In this document: one piece after another, positions 33,261 through 45,811 of the stretch
Layout of the letters: each line of letters begins with the position of its first letter
Position numbering within the stretch: the first letter of the stretch is position 1
Source of the DNA: Thysanoteuthis rhombus
Lineage: Eukaryota; Mollusca; Cephalopoda; Oegopsida; Thysanoteuthidae
Direction of reading: 5' to 3'
Length of the DNA: 64,000 nucleotides
Assembly (NCBI GenBank): GCA_963457665.1
Contig: OY735206.1
Location: forward strand, 54,554,484-54,618,483
Notes under the pieces: generated by a model
Database searches by the model: none
What the model was told of the DNA's origin: nothing
What the model saw: the letters and a program-made list of their open reading frames with translations, nothing else
Program-made: the position numbers and the translations under genes

Positions 33261-33724
33261 TACTTGTTGTGCTAGATAATGGGAGGCTTGATTGTCACTC
33301 CGCTAGAATTGCAAGTTGACCATCATAGCAGTTCTTATTACACACATGTATACGTGTGTAGGTGTGTATATGTATAGGCATGTCAGTAGTCAGAGTGGAC
33401 GTGTATGTGGGTGTGTGGGAGAGATGACTCACGTACACCAATTGATTGTCTTCAGTGCCCTATCAGGGAATTTGGTTGAGCTGTAGACTGTCAGTCTTAC
33501 CAGGTCAACTGAACTAAAACCCCAGTGGTCCTGGTTCTAATTATTATTTTTCTGTCTCCCGGTGTTCAAACGTAGCTGTCTGCGCATGGAATTATTTAAT
33601 TAGATACAACAAATATAAACGTTGGTCACATGACCAATCAGAAGCGAGCATTTGCCTAGACGTGTTCTCTTAGACAGGTCGCACGTGTCTGCAGGCCGTC
33701 AGCCAAAGACATTTTGGCTGCAAC
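33261..33724. other. unassigned sequence
   Basis: Contains a short perfect hairpin, CAGCCAAA..TTTGGCTG, near 33702-33722. A tRNA-like look at 33460-33540 is too weak to call. Confidence 0.3.
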
Positions 33725-34204
33725 TAAAACCAGGCGATCCCAATAATCCTAAAAAGAAGAGTATATAACCAATGCATTCTCCTGATAGTCACTTATGGAG
33801 CTGAAACATGGAACCTAATCAAGAGACAGACCTAGAAACTGAGAAGTATGCAATGTTCGCATGAGAGAATTATGCTCAACCTTACATGGAGAGATCACAA
33901 GACAGCATAGTATATAAGGAAGAAAACAGGTGTCTGTGACATCATAGTAACTATTAAAAAACTCAAATGGCAATGGGCTGGCTATGTTGCAAGAATGAGA
34001 GAAAACCGATGGAAATCACATCTCACAACATGGATCCCCAGGGATCACATAAGAAACCGAAGCCGACAGAACACAAGATGGAGAGATGAACTAGACAAAA
34101 TCAGAAAATACTGGCTCTGCGACGCCCATGATAGAGAATTGTGGCAAATCCTGTGGGAGGTCTATGTCCAATGACGGACGTTAAAAGACTGATGACGATG
34201 ATGA
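33725..34204 (+). mobile_element. RTE-clade LINE, 3' fragment
   Basis: Starts inside the C-terminal domain (IPIILKRRVYNQCILLIVTY-like) and runs through GAETWNLIKRQT, KTGVCDI, KLKWQWAGYVARM, NRWKSHLTTWIPRDH and RWRDELDKIRKYWLCDAHD to a GATGACGATGATGAT tail at 34190-34204. Near-complete 3' domain, 5' truncated. Confidence 0.85.
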
Positions 34205-34205
34205 T

Positions 34206-34704
34206 ACTGGAAGTGGAAATGAAGAGACTGAGCGGAGCGGGGGGGGGATGGCTAGCAGAGACGAATGAGAATGGGGAGGAAGTTAGAATAGATGTGTTTT
34301 TCAGAAAGGAGGGCTGCATCCAGTGTTTTCGGTTCGAAGATGAATAGTCATTCATGATTATTTGGCGAAATACGTAAGTGCTAAGAGAAAGTGAGAAGAT
34401 GATTCTTTAATTGCCAAAAATGTTTGTGTCCTTCGTGTTATTGTGCAAACACGAGAATTCAAATTACGGTTCTGTTTACCCCCCAGCCCCAGAAGAGAAT
34501 CGTCTCCCAACTCAATCATTTTTGGATGCTATATTGCTCCTTGTATGTGCAGTTTCCGTTCTCTGGGATTCTTTCGAAACGCAACACACTTTTCATCGAA
34601 CCTGCGCATGCACACTATGCGTAGGATGATAGGTGATGCAACACGTGACTATAATTAGATCTGATCTTCTTTTTATTTTTCAACCCAGATTCTGATTCGA
34701 ATTA
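34206..34704. other. unassigned sequence
   Basis: No gene recognised. All three frames at 34411-34658 lack stops but show no domain. Confidence 0.3.
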
Positions 34705-34762
<58 letters not shown>

Positions 34763-35050
34763 GCAATTTCACACCAGTTGCCTGGAGGTTGAGTGACAGC
34801 AAGTCACCTCAAGTCTTCAGCCCACCTCTTTACACTCTCATAGTTCATAGCAATACAGTTTCACACCAATTACCTGGTAGTTATCGATGGAGGCTGAGTG
34901 ACAGTAAGTCTCCTCAGGTCTTCAACCCTCCTCCTCGCTCATCTCACCTATCATAGTAGTCCTGTGGTTCGTACTGCATTTGGGTGATTTTTTTCTCCTT
35001 CCCTCCTCTGTTAGGCCTCTGTTTTTCTGTTATTTTTCTTAACATTTTTA
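34705..35050 (-). mobile_element. REL-LINE 3' UTR with (AAT)n tail
   Basis: The (ATT)n run at 34706-34763 is an (AAT)n tail on the minus strand. Next to it are two tandem copies of a roughly 100-bp unit (GCTGAGTGACAG..AAGTC.CCTCA and ACACCA.TT.CCTGG). The reverse complement of this unit is the 3' UTR of the copies at 41340-41545 and 56195-56400. The coding part is lost. Confidence 0.75.
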
Positions 35051-36677
35051 ATCAATTTTTTGTAAGCTTGCCTCAGCTTTTTGGGGTTGGGAATTGGAGT
35101 GGGGAAAGTGCCCATTTCGTAAGGCTTTATTAAAAACCTTTGGCACAACCCTAGTCCTGATTTGAATTCTGAGTGCAAAATAAAAATAAATAAGGCAAAT
35201 TAATTCTAAAACAATTTATTCACAGCAATAATAATACAATGTATCCATGTACTTTTATTTGTCTTTCGTGAATTCTAATATTTCTTCACATTTTTAATCA
35301 ATGAAATTTCTTACACAAACATTTTCGCCTTCTTACTTCCAAGAGCAAATGAGAAAAAATTAATAGAAATTTCCATTTTCGTTTTTATTTCGATACGTTT
35401 TCTCTTTTGATTTAAAAGAAAGGGAGAAACAAACGAAACTTTTTTCATCTCATAGCAGAACAAAATAAAAATATTAATTTATGGAGATTTTCGGACGAAA
35501 CAAATCGAAACACCTCCTCTGATGATTATATCATTATGATTATGTTTCAGTAAACAGAATGGTTGGGTCAAAAACTTTCCAGCGATAAAAGCATGACAAA
35601 CTCAATGTTTAAAAGATTATAATTCATAAAAGAAGCTCAGCAACAGGACCAAATTTTCGTCAGATCATCTTGATTTAAGCGAAATAATGAAAATAGTCTT
35701 ATTTCAAACATCTGCTATTTTTATAATTTTCTCTTCCATTTACCAGTGCAAAACGAAACGAGCTTCCCTCTTTTGTTATGATTTTCTAAAAGGTTTATCC
35801 TGCTCTTGTTACTGAAAAGTTCTCGGCTTGAAAGGAACGACCAGTGTACAATTAAAAAAAATAAGTGCAAAGATCCTGCGATTTGGCACTTAACAATATA
35901 GTTGAACACACCTTCCAGCTACATTGACGGAATAACACTCGAATTCTAAGAAGTAGGTCAGGCTGAGAACTGACACCGTTTCTCAAGCCAGGAACTTTTC
36001 AGCAACCCCCTTATAAATTTAAAAAAAATCATTCCACAACAAAGACCAGAAACAGTACCAAACTTCAGATCGTCAGATCATTCTGAAAAAAAAAATACGA
36101 AAACGGTGATGAACTGCCTACGTGGCCAAATGGGGACATGAATATAGGCGATTTTGAGAACATCCGAAAATAGAACTCATTCCAAGCAATCATTCTGGAA
36201 CCCTTATAACAGTAACAATACATTTGCTCACTTCATGCACATGACCTAATTTCTAGCGTAATGTTTGAGTCAGAAGCTCTGGGCATCGTCTTTTTACGTT
36301 CGGGACTTGCAGCCATTATCATAGCCCTTTGGGGTGAGAAGTGCATAAGATGTTTTTGATCTGATTACATTTTTTTTAACCCTTGTCTCAAAGTTTCAAA
36401 ACTGTATATTCCATATGAAAGGAGCTGTGAATGTCGGAAATTGGACAGCAATGTTGGAAGCCTTTTCCGGCAAACTGCATGTAATTGAGTAAAATTTCAA
36501 AGATTTCTAAGTTCAGAACTATTAGAGATACAGACTTAATATTTTGAATTTCTCGGTGAGCTTGGTATAGGACCATCTGTGTTTTTTTTTCAGCGGGATC
36601 TGAGAGGGTGACTTGCAGAGTATCGGGTGATTTGATAGGAAATGAACCAAGGGAGTTAGACTCTAGCGTAGCCAGGT
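35051..36677. other. unassigned AT-rich sequence
   Basis: No gene or repeat recognised in over 1.6 kb. Confidence 0.35.
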
Positions 36678-36749
36678 TTCTTCTTCTTCTTCTTCTTCTT
36701 CTTCTTCTTCTTCTTCTTCTTCTTCTTCTTCTTCTTCTTCTTCTTCTTC
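36678..36749. repeat. (TTC)24 microsatellite
   Basis: Twenty-four perfect TTC units, a polypyrimidine/polypurine tract of the GAA/TTC kind that can form triplex DNA. Confidence 0.98.
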
Positions 36750-36869
36750 AGTGTATGTAAGTCACCAACCAGTTCCAACCATAGACATAAGGATGGCAAG
36801 CGTGTAAGCGACGACAGTCCGAGCTAGAAATAGAGGGGGCAGGGCATATGCATATGCAGACAATACAAA

Positions 36870-37240
36870 ACTTTCATGAACGTACATCTACATATACATA
36901 AAGGGATCTATGCTGGGTGTAGTATATACATTCACATTGAATTTTTTCCGTAATGATGAGCACTGAGGAAGTAAGAGCAATTTTCTGTGTTTCAAATATG
37001 CTGAGCCCTCCCGGTATGTTGTCGATAAATCCACTGGTTCCTTCTTTGAATAATCCAAAGGCTCCAACAACTATAGGTATCATTTTGATCCCGGGTTACC
37101 ACATTCTTCTGATTTCTATTTCAAGATCTTTGTATTTTGCTTGTTTCTGGAATTCCTTGACAGCGCTACTTTTTCTCTAATCAGCTGGAACAGCTCTATC
37201 TACTAGGAGACATTTTTTCCATTATAATATCTGGCCTGGC
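36870..37240 (-). mobile_element. REL-endonuclease LINE C-terminal fragment, third variant
   Basis: A 69-codon open minus frame reads MIPIVVGAFGLFKEGTSGFI, then NIPGGLSIFETQKIALTSS. It matches the PVVVGALG.(I/V)KKG...IPG....ELQKI(A/T)LLGTA pattern of REL-LINE C-termini. Upstream on the minus strand, after frame changes, LEIEIRRMW is visible. The IPG-containing form marks a different subfamily from the TPRSRLEELGIKGRIET copies. Confidence 0.65.
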
Positions 37241-37269
37241 GGCGTTTATTGTTGTTGTTGTTAATTATT

Positions 37270-38000
37270 TCTGGCATTTACGTATTCACCTCAGATGTTT
37301 GATGGCTGTTGCTGGAGAATGTGTGACAAAGTCATTTCAAATCTCAAACACCTTTCTCTCTACCCGTTCAGACTACAGACTCGGTCTTTTCACAAATTTT
37401 CTATTTACCAATTTCCGATAATAGTCTTTTGATGCGGTTCCAAGCGCACCAATTATTATGGACATGAACCTAACATTCATGTTCCACAACTTTTTCAGCA
37501 CTCAAGCGATGTCCTGGTATTTTCCCAAATTTTCGCTATCTCTTCTCCTCAACCAATGATCTGTTTTTTTACAGTCACATCCGCGATCTAACTGGCCCTC
37601 TTCTCCTTGTTTACGACTATCAGTTATTTTTGCATGGATGCAGTGGTCTACATGGTTATCAAAGTCCACAGTATCTCATTTTCATCTTCTTGGACTATCC
37701 CTGGTTTGAGCTGATACTATTTATTTATGTGATCGAACTAAAGTTGTTTACTCAGTTCCCAGTATATCCCCCTTTTCGTCTGTCGTGACTGTCCTTACAT
37801 CCCGTTTTAGCCAACTTATTACATTCACTTATGATATGGTTTACACTTTTATTCCTTTCTCTAAAATGAACGTTTGTTTTGGTTTTGTCGATTTCTTTAC
37901 TCTAATATAATTGGTTCTTATGCATTTGTTCTAGTCTACAATAATAAGAGACTTGTATATCCTTTGTCAATATCCTTTATAGAGACATGATCACGCTTAT
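37270..38000 (-). mobile_element. REL-endonuclease LINE C-terminal fragment, longer
   Basis: On the minus strand in order: CHxxIxxC-like remnants near 37880-37850, IYWELSKQL.FDH, DENEILWTLI (family ILWDFNI), KEKRAS.IADVTV (family RTCQIIDVAV), ENLGKYQDIA..LKKLWNMNV, IIIGALGTASK. The order agrees with the plus-strand copy at 40650-41545 over most of the domain. Several stops and frame changes. Confidence 0.6.
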
Positions 38001-38639
38001 TCGTTTGCTAAAGATTCTTTCTGCCTCATAAATTATCTATGAAGAGTCCTATTTTCCCATTTTTCTTTCCTTGTTGCATTTTTCACTATTCCCGCGTTTG
38101 TCGTCTATATTATCCCTGGCTGCATTAGTCAGAGCACTTGTCATGATCCTTCGAATGGAAGCAACATAAACAGTGGTTGACTTTGGGTTCAGCTACACAA
38201 AATGTTTTTCTGTGCGTCAACATTCAATGCCTAAAATGCTAGTCAAGAAAATTATAATAATGATTGATGAGAAAAATCGTTATTGGACGAATAGATGAAT
38301 ACATACACCACCGTATGGAAAAGAGAGGAATTCTACCACAAGAATAGAAAGTGCACAAAAGAGGAACCGATTGACCTGCACTGCATCGATCAGATAATTC
38401 TGAAGGCAGAAAAACAAACAAAAATCCCCTCCCCAAAACAAAAAACGTCACAATTGAGTAGCTTGAAAAGTATATCATAAAAGAAAGCGTACGATATAAC
38501 CCTTCATTCTTTAACCCATGAACGTAGTCAGTTGATTAAAAAAAGCAGAGTTAGAATTCATAGCGTACTCCGAAAAAAACCCCCAAAAAACGAGCAGAAA
38601 ACTCGACTGTCAAAGGAGAATCCTTAGCAAAGGTAAAAA

Positions 38640-39215
38640 CCAGAAGAGGGAGTTTCTGGACACTTTCTCTGTATCTGATGGTTTTTGTCATTGCCAAAAT
38701 ACCACCTGACTACAACAATTTTAAAGGATACCAAATCACCGATACAAAGGGAAAAGCCGACCACTCTATGTACATGGACGATTTAAAATGGTCCGTGAAG
38801 ATCAAAAGAAGTGAAAACACTCATTAAAACTGTTGAGAATTTCAGTAGATAGAGAAATGAGCATTACTAGTAATGCACAACAGAAAGCTTGTGGCCACCG
38901 ATGGAATCGAACTGCCCGATAACAATACAATCACTGCTATAGATAACTTGGAGTACTTGAATAAGACACAATGATGCAAGATGAAATCAGGAGAAATGTA
39001 AGAAAGGAGTACCATATAAGAACGAGAAAAACCCTGGAAATAAACCAGCACAAATTTGATAAAAGAGATGAACACGTAGGCAGTATCAATAGTGAAGTAT
39101 ACAGGACCCTTCTTAGGCTGGACAAGAGAGAAACTCAAATCGCTGGCTTGACAAAACAAGAAATCAATGACCATACGCAAAGCTCTAAAACCTAAAGGCT
39201 ATTTGATATTTTTCT
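38640..39215 (+). mobile_element. reverse transcriptase thumb region, REL-LINE group
   Basis: The plus strand reads HSMYMDDLKW with the YMDD catalytic motif at 38771-38782, then KLVATDGIELPDNNTITAI and NLEYLNK (family DGYKYLG), a thumb block RAVSIVKYTGPFLGWTREKL (family AVPLVRYSAGIIEWTxEEL) and KKSMTIRKALKP (family RKLMTMHRALHP). This is the RT C-terminal part known from REL-bearing LINEs. Stops and frame changes break it. Same orientation and expected order as the endonuclease fragment at 40650-41545, so both may come from one decayed element with a longer insert between them. Confidence 0.7.
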
Positions 39216-39668
39216 TATACACACCACGGTGCGGTGAAAATATCATGAAAATCGTTTGGTGCAGTGCAACAAAGTGATAAACGATCAACAAATACGGGCA
39301 TAGTGAGTAATGCCAAAAGTAAACAAAAATGCTTGTGAACCTGAGTCGAAACTAAGACAAGGTTAGTAAATAACCATTATCCTTATCCCTGAAAAATTGG
39401 GCAATAAAAAAGCTATTCTACCGGGAAGATCTAAATCTAAACAAAAAGGTATTTCAACCGTTATCTTCTGCGAAATGAACAGCATTACTGATACTATTCT
39501 GCTCGTTTGCACTTACAAACGTAACGCATTTGTACCTAGGGTTAAAGTGTTGTATCTACCGGATCCCCAGACCTTCTTATTTGGAATCAGTTACGTTCCG
39601 TGACCAAGAAATCTACTTGGTAATATTAATCTTGTAGAAATAGGGAAAATAGGGGAGATGAGGAGAGG

Positions 39669-39670
<2 letters not shown>
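39216..39670. other. unassigned sequence
   Basis: Would lie between RT and endonuclease parts if the flanking fragments are one element; no matching protein motif is seen. Confidence 0.3.

Positions 39671-39763
<93 letters not shown>
39671..39763. repeat. (TA)n(GA)n compound microsatellite
   Basis: A TA run of about 24 units followed at once by about 22 GA units. Confidence 0.95.
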
Positions 39764-39766
<3 letters not shown>

Positions 39767-40649
39767 GGGATGATAGGAAGACAAGGTGAGACGGGTTGGA
39801 TATCAAGAAACAAAGGGCCTAAAATTGAAAGGCTGGTAGAGATGGTAAGGCGTAAAAAATTACAATCCATTACAATTCTTTATAAAGAGATAGAGGTAAA
39901 GAAAGATTAATGAGAGGATTCAGTAGAAAATATTAGTGCATTCCTTATTTCTCTATTGCATTTGAAACCTATCCATATTTGCATAAGACTTAAATAAAAA
40001 AAAACATTGCCAGACAGCGAAGATAGGAAGGAATAATAAAGAAAATGAGACGAGCAGAGACATGAGATAATGGATAATCTTAGTTGTCAACACTTGTAGG
40101 ATTTCCACGGATCCATCTAGTTAATCATTCTCGTGGATTATCGGAAACTTATGACTAATAGAAATCTCCCTCTGACTGACTTGAAAGAAAAAAAAAGAGA
40201 TTTCTTGTCAATAGACATACAACTCTGTAATCACTAGCAAGAAATACGAGCAGACCGGAAGAAAATTATTGAAGCATCAAATAGTGCATGTGCGCCTTCA
40301 AGAAGTAATTATGAATCAGCGATAGTAATTCAGCCAAGATGGAAGAAAACTCTTTTGAGTTTTGATGACAAGTCCGACCATTGCAGCCAGATTATGAATT
40401 AGATTTTGCAGCAGTTTAATGTTCATACATATTTTTTTTTATCGCTGATAATACTGAATTTACTTTTCAGTCTTAAGTTGCTTCTCAGTCAAATAAATAT
40501 TCTAATGGTAATTATAATAACAATTATGAGAAATATGATGTGTAGGATGATGAGCAATTAATACTGATTGTAATGATAGGGACAAAAATCAGCAGAATCC
40601 AAACATAAAGCAATTGGCGCCTATGCAAAATAAGGGACGAGATCATAAA
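39764..40649. other. unassigned sequence
   Basis: No gene or repeat recognised. Confidence 0.3.
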
Positions 40650-41545
40650 CCACATAACTAGTTAATGTGATCAACTAGCCCAGAAAGAGTATAAATACAG
40701 ACACGGCAGGGTAGCAACAGCAATGCACTGGGAACTGAGCAAACGAGTGGGATTCAACCATGCGGACAAGTGGTATCAGCACAAATTGGGGACGGCCCTC
40801 GAGAATAGAAATCTCAAATTACTTTGGGATTTTAACATCTAAACTGACCACCGCATCTAAACGAGAGGACCAGACTTGGTAATCGAGGACAAGAAGAGGA
40901 GAACCTACCAAATAATAGACGTGGCTATGTCTGCAAACCACAGAGTAAATAGGACGGAGAGTGAAAATCTGGAAAAATACCAGGATCTGACAAGAGAGCT
41001 GAAGAAAGTGTGAAACATGAAGGTTAGTGTAGTACCAGTAATAATGGGTGCACTCAGAACCGTACCAAAGACACCGAGATCGAGATTGGAGGAACTAGGG
41101 ATAAAAGGAAGGATTGAGACTCGACAGACCACAGCACTACTGGGGACTGCACGAATACTGAGGAAAGTACTAGAAATATAAGATCTCAGACCCCAGCTGT
41201 TGGCAGTGGCCTAACAGACAGAAGAAGAGGAAGAAAAACAAAACGAAACAAAAAAACAAAAAAAAACAAAAAAACAAAAACAAAAACAGAACAACAAAAA
41301 ACACCACAGCGCTGCTATAATGGGTGAGAGCGAGATGAGAGGAGGGCTGAAAACCCGAGGAGACGTACTGTCACTCAGCCGTCAGCAACAACCACCGGGC
41401 AACTGGTATAGTACTGTAAACCACAGCACTGCCGTGGAGTGTGAGAGTTTGAAGAGGAGGGCTGGAAACCTGAGGACACTTGCTGTCACTCAGTCTCCAA
41501 CTGGGGTGAAAATGCATAATGATGTTAAGAATAAGAAGCCGCAGT
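40650..41545 (+). mobile_element. REL-endonuclease LINE, C-terminus and 3' UTR, best copy
   Basis: The plus strand in a single frame with three stops reads LAQKEYKYRHGRVATAMHWE, NHADKWYQHKL, NLKLLWDFNI, GPDLVIEDKKRRTYQIID, SENLEKYQDLTRELKKV, VVPVIMGALRTVPK, LEELGIKGRIE and TALLGTARILRKVLEI, then stop near 41180. PD followed fourteen residues later by D is the restriction-like endonuclease signature (K/R-PD-x12-14-D) of R2/NeSL/Hero-type LINEs; here the residue before PD is G. The 3' UTR (41340-41545) has two tandem units of about 110 bp. Which of those clades is uncertain. Confidence 0.8.
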
Positions 41546-42699
41546 AGCAGAAACACTTTTACTGCATTAATCCAGGGGGGGGGGAATAATTAACGAAGGT
41601 TCTGGGGAGTATATATTCATTCCACAAAAACACATTTAACATGAAAAAAACCCTGAGACCATGAGATGTGAAATCTTTGTTATTGATGTTACTTCTATTT
41701 TAGTTGATGTGTTTATTGTTATTGCTTTCCTGTTATTTTATGTTCCATGTGAAAATAACTCAAGCCTATATCCCCATCCATTTACAAAATGTGTTTTCCC
41801 CGCAAAGCATCTTTTCTTTACACTTATAACATTTTTGATTGGCAATATAAAATAGTCTAGTTCATGCAACACTAACCAACACTTTGAAAAACAATAAGAA
41901 TAGAAAAAAGCTCACAATAACGAGGGTAACGATAATGATAAAAATAATAAACAAATCAGGAAAAACAAAAACAACAAGACTGATGAATAACTCATTAAAA
42001 ATATTTCATATGAAACAATTCTATTCCCTGGGAAGCATGGATACATATCTTTCATTATTGATAATGTTGTAGCAAATCTAGTAACTAAACAATCACAGAA
42101 ATTAACGACACTGACTGAGCAATTTAACTGTAATCATTGTGTCACGTACGTCTTTCACCACGCTTGACTGATTTAACAAATCCTCTCACGGAGAAATATA
42201 GAAGCTGTCAGTAGAAATAAACGAGATGAAGAAACTTTATTTTTGGGATTATAGATGAAGGTTTTCCTCGCTATCCAAAAGTAGAGTATCCTTATAACAA
42301 AATCTTTCGGAAGCCGAAATGGTGTGATGCGAAAAAGTTTTTGCAATTAACTTATAAAATGAAATCTTTTTGGGTGTTCCCAGACACCAAGCATGGTGAT
42401 AATGGTACGTTTGGCCTATTAGGCTGAGGTTGAGGTGGTGGGATGTACAGAAGATTGGGTTGTTGGAGAGCGAGAGAAAGAGTGTGTACATTGTTTGTAT
42501 AACGGCTCGGTGCAAAATAAACGTTGAATGCTATTTTCGTTTTTCGTTCTTCATAAAAACGAAAATGGACGCTCGAAAAGCGTGGATTACTTATGTTAGT
42601 GGGTCGTTTGTTTTTATAGATTCAGTGTATCAGGCTGCTCTGTTCTGCCGACACTGATGCACCAACCTCTTTTGTAATTTAAGAAAGCAAAATCTCTCT
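41546..42699. other. unassigned sequence
   Basis: No gene or repeat recognised. Open frames at 41661-41855 and 42430-42657 show no domain. Confidence 0.35.
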
Positions 42700-43200
42700 A
42701 GAATCCATATCATCATCATCATCATCATCATCCTTTTATCATACAACGTTGGAAATAGACCTGCCCCAAGATTCGCCAGACCCCCCCTATCATGAGAATC
42801 ACAGAGCCAACACTTTCTGAACTTGTCTAGCTCGTCACGCCATCTTATTTTCTGCCATCCACAGTTTCGCATCTGATCTCTCTGAATCCACGTTGTGAAT
42901 CGTGATGTCCATCAGTTGTCTGGCATTCTTATTCCATAACCAGTCTTTCGTCTTTCGAGTTCTCTAATTCTAAATGATCTCAGACTCCTGTTTTTCCTCT
43001 GATATACTGTGCTGTCTTGTGTTCTCTCCATGTAATGTTGAGCACGATCCTTTCCTGTACACATTGTATAGTTCTGAGTTTGAGGGCCAATCTTTTGGTT
43101 AGGTTCCATGTTTCAACTCAATAGGTGACTATTGGGAGGATGCATTGATTATAAACCATTCTTTTTCAGACTTATGGGATTTTTCTTGGCTTTGAAGGTT
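42700..43200 (-). mobile_element. RTE-clade LINE, 3' fragment
   Basis: The (ATC)n block at 42708-42731 is the (GAT)n tail on the minus strand. Upstream an 80-codon frame reads MRNCGWQKIRWRDELDKFRK, WLCDSHDRGG. A second (42912-43109) reads CTGKDRAQHYME in place of the QRAHERIM block. This is the same C-terminal domain, frame-shifted and 5' truncated. Confidence 0.85.
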
Positions 43201-43826
43201 GAAAGATGAAAAAAAAGAAAGATCAATTGGTACAAGTGATATTGTCATTTCAGACAATGATGATTTGGGTGATAACACCATAGATTTTTAAAAAAATATT
43301 ACAACGAGTTTATCCTTGCAGTGAAAAATTGATGGAAGTATACTAATATCTCTGCAATCGCACTGTACCTAGAAAACCATCAAAATGTTGTTATGTTACT
43401 CAAAATTTTCTCATTTATCTGGACCCAAATTTGTACACATCTTCAAAATAATTCAAAATAAATAAGTAACGGATATTACTCTCTGATCAACATTTGATAA
43501 TTATCTCCCTTGATGAATGACAAAAGTTACAGACTGAAATGTAGCCAATCACGAAGCAAATTATTTAAGAAGAAGGAAGTCTGATCAGTTCTAAGTGAGT
43601 GGGGGGTATTTCTTCTCATGAAGATTTTCAGTACGAAAGGAAATACACTTCTGGGGCAAACAATAATAAAAAAAGGCTCAGAGGGCTGAAAACAAATTGC
43701 CCGTGGAAAAGAATCTTAACGGAACACAAACAATGAAAGAATCCCGCATCTGTACATCGTTTTGATGAATGACTTGTTCTGCTCTTGACAATCTCTGTTC
43801 ATATTTATCTCAGTCTCAGGCTCTCC
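43201..43826. other. unassigned sequence
   Basis: No gene or repeat recognised. Confidence 0.3.

Positions 43827-43876
<50 letters not shown>
43827..43876. repeat. (TATC)n microsatellite
   Basis: About twelve perfect units. Confidence 0.97.
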
Positions 43877-43877
<1 letters not shown>

Positions 43878-44625
43878 ATTTCGATTGCGTACGTAAGTTC
43901 ACTAGAACAACTCTCCTAAGAAAAATCGTATACAGGTCAAGAAGAAGCATCTTTTCACCAACCCAGTCATATTCACATTCACCAAAAATAACACGTTTTG
44001 ACAAATTTGAAAGGACAGAACTCAAGTGAAAATTGAGTGTATTTTGATTGGTGACTTGATTCGATTGCCATGTTTACACACATGATTCAAACGGAAAGAA
44101 TATGACTTCGTCTCACCCCCATCTCTTTGCCGTTCGAAGGATCGATCGATGATTGTTTACTTCTTTATTACGCATCAATACTTTATATTATAAGACTCTG
44201 AACTCGATGAACGGGATCAAGGCATATCAAGCCCCTTCCCCCCCGAAAAAAATTTTAAACACACGGAGAATGTGATGATGAGTTTGCACCACTTTCTAAA
44301 GACCACAGAAGAAATATTTTGATGGAATGTTTTTATTGAATTATGACAAGGAAAAAAACTTTACTCGCTCATGTTATTCAATATCAATGGATGCATATCG
44401 TAAAGTGATGGTCTACAAGCCGGAGTTTCAAAATAAAGAGTCGGAATCGTCTTTCTATGCATATATGCCTGGAATGTTTCAGGGTTAAACTGGAAACTGC
44501 TTTATCACCTTGTGTGGCAGTGATAACATCTGAACAGTATTAGGTTTAGTAACACTGACAAGAAAACAGGGAAACCAATGAATATCAAAAATTTTTCGGG
44601 CGGCAGACCAGCTGAGAGAAGGAGA

Positions 44626-44656
<31 letters not shown>

Positions 44657-45811
44657 GCGCGCACATACTATCACATACGAAAAGAATGACATAACCCCTT
44701 TCTTTTCACATACGAGGCTAGCAGCATAATATGTTCAGGAATATTAAAAAAAATAAAAAAATGAAAAAAAAGGTGCGTAACTTTTTGTTGGATATATTTA
44801 TTCCCTCTTTTCCAGCCCCCTGATCATGTGAGCACAGACAACGGATATTACTTGTATGAAAGAGGAAGCATACGCCCCAACCTCTGAGCAAGAATCGACA
44901 CATCAAAACACAGCAGACATCCGAGAAAGGCCGGAGAGTACAGCAGCCGAAACGGTGTGATAAAATAAAAACAAACAAGTAAAAAAGCATCCCCCCACCA
45001 CCAAAAAGAAAAATAGTAGGAATTATCCAGGATACAGTGATTAAATCACCTCATCTAAAAAAATTCAGACAGTAACAGAAATAATTTCTTTTTCTCGAAA
45101 TTCATTAATTCCAGAATCTTAGACACCGCTCACAACTTGTTTGAATCACTTCCGGTCTGTAAAGAACGAGAACTGTTCATTTAATCAATACAAATGATGC
45201 TTATTACGAAGCTGTCTAACACATTTTGCCCAGAGAAGGGTAACACGGAATAAACTCGTCGCTATGGTTTCACACAATACCTTTTTACTTGATATAAGCT
45301 TAGCAAAAGAATATCATCCCCTTTATATTACAGTTTGGATCAGTTTTCGTATTTTTTCCTTTACAAATCTAAATCTGATCATACTTTCGGTATCAATTCT
45401 TATAAGCTTTCTTCCTTTGTATCAGCCGATTAGCTGATCACATTATTATATTTGACTGTCAGTCTCTTGATATTATCAGTCTTACAAATGTGAACCACTA
45501 ATCCTTGTCTATAAGTTTATATAACCATCAGATTTAGATGATTCCGCGTCTCATGATTCAGAAAGAAGCCAAAGAATCCCAGAAGCCTCATGAGCCAAAG
45601 AATTCTAGATCCCAAACATTTCCAGTAGCCAGAAAACCTGAGGGACCCTAGAATTCTAGAAATCAAAGGAAAAAGTCATTGAGTCTGAATCTTTAGAGAT
45701 TTTCCTTTTTTAATAATCATGATTTGTCTCTTTGCTTTCCTTGTGTTTCTTTCCCAATATTTTGGAAACGCTATAATTAATTAAAAAAAAAAGAGTATTA
45801 AATACTGGTGA
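43877..45811. other. unassigned sequence
   Basis: No supported gene in nearly 2 kb. A (CA)n run with GCGCGC at its end lies at 44631-44662. A Cys-rich 90-codon minus frame (44718-44990) is discussed under rejected items. Confidence 0.35.

Noticed and set aside
36953-37180. 75-codon plus frame with proline and hydrophobic content
   Set aside because: The opposite strand gives a clear REL-LINE match, so this is its shadow.
40905-41132. Hydrophobic minus frame resembling a membrane protein; a relative at 56639-57010
   Set aside because: Antisense of the REL-endonuclease LINE domain; both copies show the same antisense peptide.
44718-44990. Cys-rich 90-codon minus frame with a hydrophobic N-terminus, looking like a secreted Cys-rich peptide
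   Set aside because: The hydrophobic parts come from T-rich tracts at both ends, cysteine spacing fits no fold I know, and the C-terminus is poly-Phe/Leu from a poly(A) tract on the other strand.
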